DNA of 64,000 nucleotides from positions 620,001 through 684,000 of the forward strand of contig JAGTJM010000012.1 in assembly GCA_020747015.1 (NCBI GenBank), read 5' to 3'. Of the stretch, positions 52,423 to 64,000 are shown piece after piece; positions within the stretch are counted from its first letter, which is position 1; each line of letters starts with the position of its first letter. The notes under the pieces are model-generated. The model worked only from the letters and a program-made list of their open reading frames with translations, ran no database searches and had not been told where the DNA came from. The DNA comes from Pyrenochaeta sp. MPI-SDFR-AT-0127 (lineage: Eukaryota > Ascomycota > Dothideomycetes > Pleosporales > Cucurbitariaceae). A program made the position numbers and the translations under genes.

Positions 52423-54141
52423 ATGAACAATTCTCAATTTCGGCGGCTTCTGATTGATACGCCGCGGCAGCAAGATGATGGCAAATCCAAATCCCCCACA
52501 ATGGGTCCGCCAAAGGCCGTACTGGGCGCGCGCAAACACTCCAGCATACCTATGACACCGTAAGAAACGACCAGTGAAAGCTCACAGAATACCTGTTAAT
52601 ATCGGTATAGTCGCCAAGTAGGCAGAGGTTCACTTCAAAATGACTTTGCCCGCCAGCTCGCCGAACGCAATGCCAAAGCCAATCCGCAGAAAACAGCCAG
52701 GTCCTCTGCACCCAAAGGAACCAAGCTCGCTGCAGGCTACATCGATCGCACAAAGGAGCGCACAGACGAAGAGGATAACGAGATTGCGAAACGGATAAAG
52801 AACCTGGAGGAGTCCATGAAGATCGGAGACATTGATCGCGAGACGTTTGAGAAGCTGGTGCAGGAGATAACGGGTGGGGACGTTGGTACTACTCATCTGG
52901 TGAAGGGACTCGACAGGAAGCTACTAGAGAGAGTAAGGCGCGGTGAGGACGTGTTGGGTAGCAAAGAAAAGGAGGATGAGCACGAAGAGGACAAAGAGGT
53001 TCCGGAAGTTGAAGACGCATTTGATGAGCTGGCGGAGGCTGATACGGGCCCAATCGTGCACGAGAAAGTAGAGAAGAAAGGCGCGAAGATTACAACACCG
53101 CCACCCGTTGCTGGCACGAAGAGAAGCCGCAATGACATTCTGCAGGAACTTAGGAGGCAGCGAGAAGAAGCAGCCAAGGCTGCAGAGGCAGAGCACGAAA
53201 AGAAGTACCCAAGTTTGGGCCCCGGATTTCGCAAGGTCAATGCAAAGGGCGAGACGTCTCGGATCGAGACGGACGAGAAGGGTCGCGAAGTTTTGATCGT
53301 CACAGGTCCTGATGGCAAGGAGAAGCGGAAAGTCAGGAAGCAGAAGGTCGAGGCGCAGCCCGCTCCCGAGACACGGCATGATTTGGACGATGCTTCGAAG
53401 CCAATCAATATGCATAACTTGCCGCAGCCTAAGAAAGAAGAGTCTGACGATGACGATATCTTCGAGGGCGTTGGGTCCACCTATAACCCACTCGCGAATC
53501 TTGAAGAGGATGATGATGATTCTGAGGAGGAAGAGACTAAGCCTGAGCCTGGTACAGGAGAAGTCGGGCTTCGAAAGAAAGCACTCGAAGCGGAATCATC
53601 GTCTCCAGAATCCAGCGAGGAGATCGCCGATGTACCGGCAACAGCCACACTTCCAAAACGTGACTACTTCAAATCGATACCCCGTGATGCCACCTTGGAC
53701 ACACCCTCATATTCCTCATCTGCCGATGCTACTGTCCGCGCTGCTCTCGCTAAAGTCCGGAATCTCGACGAAAACTCCACTTTGCTGCAAAACCTCTCGT
53801 CCACTGACCCCAACGACCCCAACTCAAAAGAGGCCCGACTCAAGAAACGGGCAGCTGAGCTTGCAACCTCGGACCGTGACATGGAGGATATGGATCTCGG
53901 CTTTGGTGCATCGCGTTTCGACGACGCTGAGGAGATGGACAGAGAAGGTGAGAAGGTCAAATTTAGTGAATGGAGAGGTATGGGGGCAGACGCTGATGAT
54001 GATGATGGCGACGAGGGTAAGGGAGAAGGGAAGAAAAGAAAGAGAGGAGGAAAGAAGAGAAAGGGAGATAAGAATAATCCAGATGATGTGCTCAAGGTTA
54101 TGGAGAGACAGAAGGAGAAGAAGACCAAACCCCTGGGTTAA
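52423..54141 (+). CDS. RED/IK-like spliceosomal protein
   Basis: Exons 52423..52559 and 52626..54141, intron 66 bases, 550 residues. After MNNSQFRRLLIDTPR comes the RED N-terminal signature at the junction: NDFARQLAERNAKANP, then KGTKLAAGYIDRTKERTDEE. The remainder is highly charged and coiled (RNDILQELRRQREEAAKAAE, PSLGPGFRKVN, EVLIVTGPDGKEKRKVR), with a second conserved element KRDYFKSIPRD. It ends in a Lys-rich nuclear signal (KGEGKKRKRGGKKRKGDK). RED works with Smu1 in activating the spliceosome. The fungal protein is diverged but the N-terminal motif is convincing. Low-complexity GAT/GAG runs occur near 53508 and 53995. Confidence 0.87.
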
Positions 54142-54201
54142 TGACACACTATGGTGGTAGATCAAATATAGGATTTCCTCGATATATGGGGTGATATGAA
54201 A

Positions 54202-55347
54202 TTACTGAACTTCCTTAGGGATGATATAGTCCCGGGCTCCCTCAGTGCTGAAGAGTACCACCACAGATTTCTCGTTGAAGCCTAGATTGTCCTTCTCCTT
54301 GCACAACTTTTTGAGTGCACTCAATGGTGCAGCACCACAGGGTCCGTTCTGGATGCCCTGCTTATGCAAGTATCGCAAATCATGATGAACGTCAAGGTCA
54401 GAGACTATGACACTTACATCCACACCCTGCTTCAAGACCTTCCATGCAGTCGTCGATGGAGTACCGCAATTCATGCCATTCATGATTGTATGTCCTGTCG
54501 CAATGGGCGTGAGCTTACCAGCTTCGAGACTGGTTTTCAGGCATGCAGCCGTGTCTGGCTCGACCGTGATGATAGTTATGGGTGCTGACTGATTGCCAGA
54601 TTTGTAGTGCATGGTAACCGCCTGCGCCCAGGAGCCTACACCGACCGATGCGATTGCATGGCTCACTCCAATAATGCCCAGGTCTTGCAGCTGCTTGTCG
54701 GTCTCCGTAAGCATTGTAGTGTAGCCTTCAACGACCCACTATTTCATGTTAGATTTGTCACTTTCCCAAGCGTGGGGCCATACCTCAGGGATCTCCTCAT
54801 ATCCAGCCCAAGACACGTCCATAACTAGCAAACCACCTGTTTCCGCTTCTTTTCTTGCCTTTGCGATCGAGAAATCATAGTCTCCGTCAACGACAATTAC
54901 CTTTGCCCCTTCACTCTCAATCTTTTGTTGTGTAGCTTGATCCATGAAGTTAGGCACGAAGATGATAGCGGTGATTTGCAAGTATTTTGCCATTCTTGCG
55001 ACTGCTCTCCCCCAATTGCCCTCTGTGCATGTTACCAGCTTAACATTCTTCTCTCTTGCAGCAACCCCAAGCTCTTCTAGAGATACCGTCAGGGGGAGGT
55101 CGCACTCTGCAGCTATGGCTTTGTAGCTGGCCCACGAAGCGCCCAGAATCTTGAAAGCTGGGAGGCCCAAGCGGCTGGACTCATCTTTGAGGAGGACATG
55201 GCCCAGACCAAGGTCTCTCGCCAGTTCTGGAAGAGACACCAAAGGAGTTACCGCATAGTCTGGCAAGCTCTGATGGAAAGGCTCAACTGCTGGGTTCGCA
55301 GGGGGGCCGTTATATCGCCAAGCAGATGCTGAGGAATTATGGAACAT
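54202..55347 (-). CDS. PLP-dependent lyase, diaminopropionate ammonia-lyase-like
   Basis: Fold-type II pyridoxal-phosphate enzyme of the tryptophan-synthase-beta family. Exons (minus strand) 55347..54784 and 54738..54202, intron 45 bases, 366 residues. The PLP lysine lies in GLPAFKILGAS (Lys66). TCTEGNWGRAVA is the substrate loop of diaminopropionate ammonia-lyases, and SVGVGSWAQAV the Gly-rich phosphate loop. YDFSIAKARKEAE and SWAGYEEIPE-WVVEGYTTM across the splice also match, as does NGMNCGTPS. The reaction would be alpha,beta-elimination on a diamino acid; the true substrate in fungi is unknown. It is separated from the RED-like gene by only 60 bases. Confidence 0.9.
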
Positions 55348-55871
55348 ACTGAAGGAGGATTGATATATTCTCTAGCAGTGATGGTTTGGTGAGTTCAGAA
55401 ATTGAACTTGGCTGGATATTCTTAAGATATGTTCTTGCTTGTATCGAGAAGACTTCAATGCTTCATCCTAGTCTCCTAAAGCGGAGCACAGGAAATAAAT
55501 ATATTGAGGAAGAAGAGGATTCGTGCACGATTAAGAGACCAGAGGAGCAGGTCGGGAAGACTCATATAGGGCGTATCCAAGCTAGTCATTGAGTCTTCAA
55601 TCTAACCTTTGGAGTCTACATGTCACTTTGGAGGTTTAGTCGCACGCTTACAGCTACCAATGGATTGTGCCTATTATGAAACGGCCACCAGCCGTGCACA
55701 AAACTACTAACGGCGCTGCGTTCTCCGACGGCAAGGGTGAAGTGGGCTGTGAACGCGGGGAACTGTATCGATAACTGAACGGCCTAAGCTCCCGTACCAA
55801 CGTGCGTCATCGCCGAGGCAGCTTCATTCAGAGCGTTTCTCCAAACCCTGAAGTCGACACATTCTACGAAA
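55348..55871. promoter_or_regulatory. divergent promoter, PLP lyase / RRT8-like gene
   Basis: 524 bases between two divergent starts; no clear motif and no further gene seen. Confidence 0.45.
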
Positions 55872-56893
55872 ATGTCACAACCGCAACCACAGCCGCAGCC
55901 GCTGGTGGCCCTACGCAATATCCCCAAAGTTGTTGTCCGGCCGACATGGGATAATGTAGTAGCAGCAACATACCTCCTCAAAGTACACCACTCCAGCCTG
56001 CTCTTCTCCAAGTACGATCTGACAAGCAACAGGGTATATTCTTCTTCATCGCACACCCCTTTCTCTACCCGTTGCTCAAGGCTCGCCTGATACCGGCTTT
56101 TCTCCTCAGTACCTTCATACTGCTCAACCTGTTTGTTTGGACTTATCTGCCGCAAGTTGCATTCCTTGCTCTCTTTCATAAAGCAGGTAGCGCTTGGGTT
56201 AATGGAACGTTCCTCGTCCTGGGCGAGGGGGCTGCGGTGGTGGCCATACTTTTCGAGTCTTTCTTAGTGGCAAGTTTGGTATGGGAAGAACTGATGTTGT
56301 GGCATACTTATTGACGCCTAGGACGAATCGCAAGTCGATATATTTGACGCCGTTTTGGTCTACAAAGGCTACGAAGACATTGTACGCCAGCACCGTCCCG
56401 TCACAGAGGATGCTCTGAACGATCCTGTCCGCCGACTCGGCAAACCCACACGGTCATCGGTTTACGCACCCTTTTCTTTCCGCCAGATTGCAGAGTTCAT
56501 CATTCTGCTGCCACTCAATTTTGTGCCCTATGTCGGCGTACCGCTGTTCCTGCTGTTGACAGGCTATCGAGCAGGGCCACTTCAACACTGGCGGTACTTT
56601 CAACTCTTGGGATACGATCGCAAGCAGAGGAACGCGATGACTAAGAGAAGACAATGGCAGTACACTTGGTATGTCTGCTGATATGGTTGATACAACCTTG
56701 ACTGATGATGTGTAGGTATGGAACTGTCTACCTGTTCTTGCAGCTAGTGCCACCATTTAGCATGTTCTTTCTGTTGACTGCCGCTGTGAGCTCTGCTCTA
56801 TGGGCGGCGGACCTGGAGAAGGTGCGCAGAGACCAAGAAGAGAGGCTGATCCAAGCTCCGCAATATGCAGATGAGCCAGATGCGACTGTGTAG
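55872..56893 (+). CDS. EI24/RRT8-type multi-pass membrane protein
   Basis: Exons 55872..55982, 56033..56269, 56322..56668 and 56716..56893 give 290 residues. The first junction gives TYLLK-GIFFFIAHPFLYPLLK, the typical start of the first membrane helices. VFESFLV-like sequence joins VDIFDAVLVYKGY. PFSFRQIAEFIILLPLNFVP, TGYRAGPLQHWRYFQLLG and LFLQLVPPFSMFFLLTAA are the hallmarks of the fungal outer spore wall RRT8/LDS family. The second intron may use a GC donor (GTG then GCAAGT, 52 bases) or a GT donor nine bases later (43 bases); both keep the frame. In yeast, Lds1, Lds2 and Rrt8 are lipid-droplet/spore-wall proteins linked to dityrosine layer assembly. The role in this fungus is unknown. 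Confidence 0.85.
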
Positions 56894-57557
56894 TTTTGCA
56901 TTAAATCTGCAAGAGTTGTTGTAGATTTACAACAAACATATGCCATCGAGATCTGCGCAGTGTACTACAGGAGTGATTTAACGCAAAGTCACGCAAGCGA
57001 AGTGCAAATCAAACCCAGAAGCTTTCAAGTGCTAGAGTGAGGCGTGGAAAAGCCTATCAAGCCACCCAGACTTCTTTATGAGAGCTATGCACTGGTGATC
57101 AAAAACGTCTTGCGCCGCCTTCGCAACATTCAGATCGGCCCATGACGCCGTCACTGCCCCTGCACTTTCGGCACCAAGGATATGACTTAAAACTACCCAT
57201 AAAATATAGGATTTGCATCGGGAGACACTGGAAAGATCGTTCAAGCCAAAAGCAACTCTGCAAATCAGGTTCATAGGCCAGGCCAGGAACCGTGTGCCTG
57301 AACGCGGAACCGGAAACTGGACTTTGAAACCAACCCGGAAGGAGGCGCACGTGCCAATTCGGCCGGCTAGGCAGGCGCGGCAGGTACGTCAACGATGTGG
57401 CAGGTGCTCCCCCAGACCCAGCCACCCTCTCAAGCTCAGAGCTCCCCATCCCCAGACACACCACCTCCACCCATCATCGCCACGCTACTGCACTCATCTG
57501 TTATTCTCCCATTCTTCGATACCAGCTTTCACTCGACCCCCTAATTAGTCCGCCATC
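56894..57557. other. intergenic, PEP4 promoter
   Basis: About 660 bases upstream of the proteinase A gene, with a CA/CT-rich leader near 57460-57540. No other gene is seen. Confidence 0.5.
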
Positions 57558-58972
57558 ATGAAGACGGGCATTCTGCTCGCAGCGGGCACGCTGCTAGGCT
57601 CCGCGACGGCCGGCGTCCACAAGATGCCTCTCAAGAAGATCCCACTCTCGGACCAGCTTGTAAGTTGTCATTACAATCGTCGCATCTGGCGCTTATTGCG
57701 ACAGAGCTCGTTCTAACTGCCGGCAGAAACACGCCTCCATCCAAGAGCAGGCGAAGGCGGTAAGTATCCATGTCTACGTCGCATGTAAGATGTATACTTA
57801 CTTGTGTCACAGCTGGGACAGAAGTACATGGGCGTTAAGCCGCAGACGCACATGGAGCAAGTATTCAAGGCCCCCTACATCGCCGACGGAACGCACCCAG
57901 TACCCGTCAGCAACTTCTTGAACGCTCAGTGTATGTTTGGCCACTCCACAATATCGCATGGCGACCACTAACGCATCTCAGACTTCTCTGAGATCTCCCT
58001 CGGCACTCCCCCCCAGACCTTCAAGGTTGTTCTCGACACTGGCAGCTCCAACCTCTGGGTTCCTTCGTCGGAATGCAATTCGATCGCCTGCTACCTCCAC
58101 ACCAAGTACGACTCATCCTCGTCATCAACATACAAGAAGAACGGCACCTCGTTCGAGATTCGCTATGGATCTGGCGAGCTTAGCGGCTTTGTGTCCAACG
58201 ACGTCTTTCAGATTGGTGACCTCAAGGTCAAGCACCAGGACTTTGCCGAAGCTACCTCTGAGCCTGGTCTTGCTTTCGCCTTCGGCAGGTTCGATGGCAT
58301 CATGGGTCTTGGCTACGATACCATCAGCGTGAACAAGATCGTTCCCCCCTTTTACAACATGCTCGACCAGGGACTCTTGGACGAGCCTGTCTTCGCTTTC
58401 TATCTTGGCGACACCAACGAGCAGCAGGAGTCCGAAGCCACCTTTGGAGGTATTGATGAGAGTCATTATACGGGCAAGCTTATCAAGCTCCCGTTGAGGC
58501 GTAAGGCTTACTGGGAGGTTGATCTCGATGCGATTACCTTCGGCAAGGAGACTGCTGAGATGGACAACACTGGTGTTATCCTTGACACGGGCACATCCCT
58601 AATTGCTCTTCCCTCCACCATTGCCGAGCTTCTGTGAGTATCTCAAGTCAGGCCTTACGATGCACAAACTGATTTGTAAACAGCAACAAGGAGATTGGCG
58701 CCAAGAAAGGCTTCAACGGCCAGTACACGGTGGAATGTGACAAGCGCGATGGTCTGCCCGATCTTACTTTCACCCTTACAGGCCACAACTTCACCATCAG
58801 TGCGTACGACTACGTCCTAGAGGTACAAGGATCCTGTATCTCTGCGTTTATGGGTATGGATTTCCCTGAACCCGTAGGCCCTCTTGCCATTCTCGGAGAC
58901 GCTTTCCTTAGGAAGTGGTACTCTGTCTACGACCTCGGCAACTCGGCTGTTGGTCTTGCTAAGTCCAAGTAA
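57558..58972 (+). CDS. PEP4: vacuolar aspartic protease (proteinase A)
   Basis: Pepsin-fold protease that activates other vacuolar hydrolases. Exons 57558..57659, 57727..57759, 57813..57930, 57982..58633 and 58684..58972; 397 residues, the normal length. A signal peptide (MKTGILLAAGTLLGSATAG) is followed by a propeptide (MPLKKIPLSDQL, GQKYMGVKPQ). The mature enzyme begins near YIADGTHPVPVSNFLNAQ. The catalytic aspartates are Asp103 in VVLDTGSSNLWVPS and Asp286 in VILDTGTSLIALP; the flap is EIRYGSGELSGF. The end, GDAFLRKWYSVYDLGNSAVGL, is typical. The five-exon structure with a 33-base second exon is seen in other fungal PEP4 genes. Confidence 0.96.
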
Positions 58973-59697
58973 GCGCCCGATAGTCTGAGAAGCTGGAGTT
59001 GCAGCTGTGCAGAATGCTAGGATCGTCATTGTGAGGTGACGGCGTTTGGTTCAAATTGTACCTAGGCATAATGATTTGCGTATTCTGTTTTGTCAGTCAG
59101 GGATCACGGGTTCATGTATAATAGTGGAACACCGATGGGTTGAAAGATAAATACAGTTGCCATGGTCTGCTGTGATAAGGGAGCTTTCTAAACACACTGG
59201 TACCTCTACGCTCCCTGTTATCGATAGGCAGAGCTTGTGACGTATCCCAGCTTGGCGGCGTTTCCGCTACAGATTTCGCGTAATATCTTGACAGCATGTG
59301 CCATGCAGAGATGAAAGGTGCTCGCAAAAGCATCAAGGGCGGTTGATGGCCTCAGTGGCCTGTTGAGACAAGGAATGGCTAGTGCCGGGTGCCTGGGTTC
59401 CTTATCGTCCCGCAGCTTGATATAGGCAACATTGATGGTGTGCTAGCGCGCTAAAACCCCCGACGAGCGTGGACCCGTGGACCATGGAGGTGCAGTTGTC
59501 AGGCGCGTCAGACCATCGACTCATTTCTCCAATATGTGACGTTTAGCACGAGCAACTGCCCTGTAGCAGGGACCGGTCTTTTCTGTGATAGAAATACGCA
59601 CAACGCGCATTTGTATGCCCAAGCCACTTTAGACGCCGCAGCACTTCCGCCCGCCCCTCGCAGCAGTCACCTACAACACACGGCACAACCACACAAG
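58973..59697. other. intergenic upstream of ATG26
   Basis: About 725 bases. The frame of ATG26 is open back to 59536, but the first good start is at 59698. No other gene is seen. Confidence 0.5.
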
Positions 59698-62600
59698 ATG
59701 GCGTCACAGGATAGAGGGAGAGAACGGATGAGCCGGAAGTTGACCAAGAAACGGAAGGATTCCAGGAGAGAATCGCGAGGGGTGTCCCTGGACATTCCGG
59801 AGCGCTTCAAGGATGGGGACGATGCCCAAGAAGATGTTACAGCCCCGAAGAGAACTAATACTATGTCCATGAACCAGTCTATATTCTCCATGATTGCACG
59901 AGCTGGGCAGCAGTCCCAAACGGACCTGGGAACTATGCAGGAGGTAGATTCAGGTGACAGCGAAGATGACAGTAAGAATCGAATACCGTATCACAGTCTG
60001 GACGGTGCCGCCAGGTTGAGTCGTCTCAGCTCCGCAAATGACTTCAATACCCCGCCGGACGAGCTGCAAGACGGAAAGGCTGAGAAGAGCAAGCACAGAC
60101 GGGTACTGTCGGATAACAAGCTGTTGCGGTCATTGCCCAAGTTGAGGATATCGAACAAGAAAGAGGCAAAACCGGACGTCCAGCGTGCGGATCAGATGTC
60201 TTCGTCTCAGTTCCTACCACCTCGACCATCACCCGAAGAGTTGTCCTCCCCCACCATCGTCGAGCCCCTCTCGAAAGCCAAATCAAAGGTCACCCCCGGT
60301 GAGGAGATACATGTAGAAAAAGTAAGAAGCTCGGGGCGCAGGAGTCGGCATGGAAGTTCTGCCGGACTAGCGAAAAGCAAAGGGCCTGTGACACTTGCGA
60401 GGAGGATACAGCAAATCTTCGAATTTGAGGAGATTGAGGAGGTTATCTCAGAGTATCCTTGCTGGTTGCTGCAAAGCATTCTACTTCAAGGGTACATGTA
60501 CATCACTCAGAAGCACATATGCTTCTATGCGTACATACCAAAGAAACATGTAGGGTGTCTTCGCTATACTCCTGCGGTCATTTGCTAACTAGTATAGCAC
60601 GACGTTAGTAAGACGGGCTATCTCTTCAAGCGCGGTCGGTCCAAGTACAACAGGTACTGGTTCATTTTGCGAGGAGACGTCCTGTCCTACTTCACCAACC
60701 CATCAGAGCTTTACTTCCCGCGGAACCGCATCAACCTCCAATACGCCATTTCGGCAGACGTAGTTGAGAGCAGAAAAAAGGGCGAAGAGGAGACCACATT
60801 CGTCGTTACAACCGATGAGCGAAAGTACCAATTCAAAGCTGACAGTGCAGTGAGTGCGAAAGAGTGGGCTAGATCGATTCAGAAGGTCATCTTCCGTACA
60901 CATAATGAGGGAAACAGTGTCAAGATATCGCTGCCGATACAAAATGTGTTGGAGATTGAAGAAAGCTCGATTTTAGACTTTGCCGACACAGTCAAAGTTC
61001 GTGTGATTGATAACGATGAGACTTTTGCAATCGATGAGGTATGTGAGCCTTAAATAATGGTGCTGGGGCTTGCTGACACACACAGTATTTCTTCTCGTTC
61101 TTTAACAATGGTCAAGATGCGCTCAATGTCCTGCGCATTATGATCAACGACAATGAGCACCACCAAGCAACACAACGTCATGATGCTCCCGATGCGCCCA
61201 CTCCCACTACTTTAGGCCTGCCGAGTAACCGTGACACTGAGGCATCGCCAAGCAGTCCTGGAGACGTTCCGCACATAAAAGAGAACGTCCGAGCTACTCT
61301 TCTCCCTCTCCCAGCACCAAATGTGGGCAGGGCAAGCATAGGTGATGTTTCCGCCCGTTCCAGTGCTGATGTGAACCGAAAGAGTTGGGATGTCCGACGA
61401 AGCATGGACGCAAGCCGCACCTTCCATCGACCAAGTTATGAATCACGACGCCCAAGTCGCGAGGTACGACGGAGCTTCAGCGGTGGACGCCATGACAAGC
61501 AGACGAGGAGCCGACCAGGGGACCGATCACCGTTGTCTCCGAGAGCGACGGACTCAGAATCCGCTACGCTTTCACTCGAGCCAGGCACTGAATCATCGGC
61601 CGCCATTCAGTCCATGGATGAGAGTAATGCGTCTGCTTCCCAGATCCTGAATCGTTCCGATGTGTTTCGAGCACCAGCACTCCACCCACCCAGCGCCTCG
61701 CCTTCTGGAAGAATAATTCGATCGAACAGGCATTCACAGGACACGACGCGCTCTTCGGGGGCGGGGCTACCGCAAGGTAAATCCTCTGAACCTTCAAAAC
61801 GCCTTAACAGTACAACTCCCTTGGCTGATGCGCACGAGGCAGATGACACGGACACTAGCCAGGCACCACCACGATTGTCAGGGTCTTCTTCCGCCCTCCA
61901 AGATCTTGCCTCCTATCCACTCCAAAAAGCTTCTGGATTAGCAGGGTTTCTTAGGACACGATCGAAGCGGATGGGTAACCTCCTTGCAACCGAATCAATG
62001 GGCTACTATGAAAAGGTTTCTGGAATGCTTGCTGGCGGTCGAAAGCACTACAATACCGCTGAGGGGCTCGAGACTGGGGATCAAATACATGGGTTCGAGG
62101 ACGATGAGGATGCAGCAAAAGCGGCAGAAAACTTTCGAGAGCATTTTGCATTTCCCGAGACTGAGGTACTCCAGTCGTCGTTCTTCGCATCGTTGCAGCG
62201 TGTGCTTCCAAACTACGGCAAGATCTACATCAGTGGAAAGTACTTCTGCTTCCGTAGTCTGATGCCCACTTCAAAGACCAAGGTAAACACAAATATCACT
62301 AGGAATTGGAGACTAGAGCTAATCTGCGTAGATCATTTTGCCAATGAAGGATATCGAGAACGTCAATAAAGAAAAGGGTTTCCGACTGGGCTATCATGGC
62401 CTCGCCATCGTCATCAAGGGACATGAGGAGCTCTTCTTCGAATTCTCTAAGTCTGAATATCGTGACGAATGCGCTATTACGGTGCTCCGAATTCTGGAGA
62501 ATACCAAATACCTCGAAGATGACGAATCGTCCTCTTCTGGCATCGACAGCGGCGATGAGACTGCCAAGGCAGAACATGACCTTCTGCAACAAGCACGAGA

Positions 62601-64000
62601 GCACGGCGAAGCAGATAAAAATATCAATGTTTCAGAAATAGTGCGCGCTGCGGACCATGATCGAATCCCCCTCATCTTCGACGATCCACTTGCCTCCTTT
62701 GTCGATTTCAAGCCCTCCGAACCGCTCACGGTCGTTTGCCTTACTATTGGTTCTCGAGGTGATGTTCAGCCATACATCTCGTTATGTAAGGAATTGTTGA
62801 AAGAGGGACACAAGCCGCGCATTGCCACCCACGCCGAGTTCGAGCCATGGGTGCGGAAACATGGCATCGACTTTGCGCCAGTGGACGGCAACCCAGCCGA
62901 ATTAATGAGGATCTGCGTCGAGCATGGCATGTTTACATATGGCTTCATGAAGGAGGCAAACTCAAAGTTCCGAGGTTGGCTCGATGATGTGTGCAGCTCT
63001 TCGTGGCGGGCCTGTCAAGGCGCAGATGTTCTGATCGAAAGCCCCAGTACCATGGCCGGTATCCACATCGCAGAAGCTTTGGAAATCCCGTACTTCCGTG
63101 CATTTACGATGCCTTGGACACGCACTCGAGCTTATCCGCATGCTTTTTCGGTCTTGGAGAAGAAGATGGGTGGTGGCTATAACAGCATAACGTACATCAC
63201 TTTCGATACAATTTTCTGGACAGCGATTTCAGGTCAAATCAACAAGTGGCGTCGTCGCGAATTGGGACTACAAAATACAACCCAGAACAAGATGCAGGCC
63301 AGTCTTCGGCCATTTTTGTACAATTTCAGCCCCCATGTAGTCCCGCCGCCGCTCGATTGGCCAGACTGGGTTCGCGTCACTGGCTACTGGTTTTTGGACG
63401 AGGGAGATGGCTATGAGCCACCTGCTGATCTGATGGACTTTATTGAAAGCGCACGCAAAGATGGTAAAAAGCTGGTCTACGTTGGCTTCGGCTCAATTGT
63501 TCTCGATGATCCAGCTGCTCTAACCAAGACTGTGGTAGAGTCCGTATTGAAGGCCGATGTACGCTGTGTATTGTCCAAAGGCTGGTCTGACCGGTTGGAG
63601 ACCAAAGACGCATCGAAGCCTGAGATTCCTTTGCCGCCGGAGATTTTCCAGATCCAGGCTGCACCACATGACTGGCTGTTTAAGCAGATGGACGCAGCGG
63701 TGCACCATGGTGGCTCAGGTACTACAGGAGCCAGTCTTCGCGCCGGTATTCCTACCATCATTAAGCCCTTCTTTGGTGACCAGTACTTCTTTGCCCAGCG
63801 CGTGGAAGACATGGGCGTCGGTATCTGGCTGAAGAAGATCAACACTAGTGTTTTTAGTCGTGCACTGTGGGAGGTGACAAACAGTCAGCGCATGATTGTT
63901 AAAGCGAAGGTTCTGGGACAGAAGATCCGAAAGGTAAGCATGCCCACACACTCGAATAGTATGGAACTAGCTAAGATATTCCAGGACAATGGCACAAAAG
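59698..64000 (+). CDS. ATG26: UDP-glucose:sterol 3-beta-glucosyltransferase, 3' partial
   Basis: Membrane-associated enzyme that makes sterol glucosides; in some fungi it acts in autophagy of peroxisomes. Exons 59698..60549, 60598..61038, 61086..62282, 62332..63933 and 63985.. (cut by the right edge); introns are 47-51 bases, all phase 0. The order is a basic disordered N-terminus, a GRAM segment (QIFEFEEIEEVISEYPC) split around a PH domain (KTGYLFKRGRSKYNRYWF), and a Ser-rich linker. A second GRAM segment follows (EHFAFPETEVLQSSFFASL, YISGKYFCFRS), then the GT1 domain. The sterol-binding side holds TIGSRGDVQPYISL (about 967-980); the UDP-sugar side holds QAAPHDWLFKQMDAAVHHGG and GIPTIIKPFFGDQ (about 1272-1315). 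Over 1369 residues are present; only a short C-terminus is missing. Confidence 0.96.

Noticed and set aside
53312..54160. 282-codon overlapping plus-strand frame inside the RED-like gene.
   Set aside because: Shadow frame produced by the acidic GAT/GAG-rich coding sequence; its residues are Arg/Met-rich low complexity.
1..64000. CRISPR arrays, bacterial operons, riboswitches, transposase or reverse-transcriptase genes.
   Set aside because: None seen; the window is eukaryotic chromosomal DNA with intron-containing genes and no intact mobile element recognised by eye.

Overview
The window is a chromosomal piece of a filamentous ascomycete genome (Pezizomycotina; gene types and style would fit a Dothideomycete, but I cannot fix the order). 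The evidence is dense short introns of about 50-70 bases with GTRNGT donors and CTRAC-type branch sites, fungal-specific proteins, no operons, and genes on both strands. I see about 28 supportable genes. Exon boundaries were placed by hand from splice signals and reading-frame continuity.

Layout. 0-4 kb: housekeeping genes (ribosomal protein eL19, cut by the left edge; the SAGA subunit SPT3; the diphthamide enzyme DPH5). 4-20.5 kb: an accessory-looking stretch with long gene-free gaps, holding a tiny copper metallothionein, a CTR-type copper importer, a secreted DJ-1/PfpI protein of isonitrile-hydratase type, an isocyanide synthase of the DIT1/PvcA family, a divergent CYP56/DIT2-like P450 and a DTR1-like MFS transporter. 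20.5-26.7 kb: secreted GH5 mannanase, DsbA/FrnE-like oxidoreductase, and a Cys-rich single-pass membrane protein. 27-41 kb: mitochondrial ribosomal bS18m, a PPR-type mitochondrial protein (CIA84-like), a secreted four-repeat Cys-rich protein, a two-pass kelch membrane protein, and a Myb/AT-hook nuclear protein. 41-57 kb: a fungal membrane protein, carnitine carrier, 1-Cys peroxiredoxin, a hydrolase-like/SnoaL fusion, RMT2, secreted GH43, a RED/IK-like splicing factor, a PLP-dependent lyase and an RRT8/EI24-type membrane protein. 57-64 kb: vacuolar proteinase A (PEP4) and sterol glucosyltransferase ATG26, cut by the right edge.

The most interesting unit is 6.4-20.4 kb. DIT1-like and DIT2-like genes diverge from one promoter of about 1 kb, as the yeast dityrosine pair does. 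A DIT1-type transporter (DTR1-like) lies 3.3 kb beyond. A DJ-1/PfpI protein of the family that hydrates isocyanides sits next to the synthase and has a signal peptide. Copper import and copper storage genes lie just upstream. Isocyanides bind copper, and fungal isocyanide clusters are known to respond to copper, so I infer a copper-linked isocyanide (or N-formyl/dityrosine-like) metabolite locus. The metallothionein promoter carries five perfect copies of an 8-base word, CCGCACAA, and the importer promoter carries two adjacent TTGCTC elements resembling Mac1 sites. The synthase carries an unusual C-terminal tail of Ser-Pro-centred repeats.
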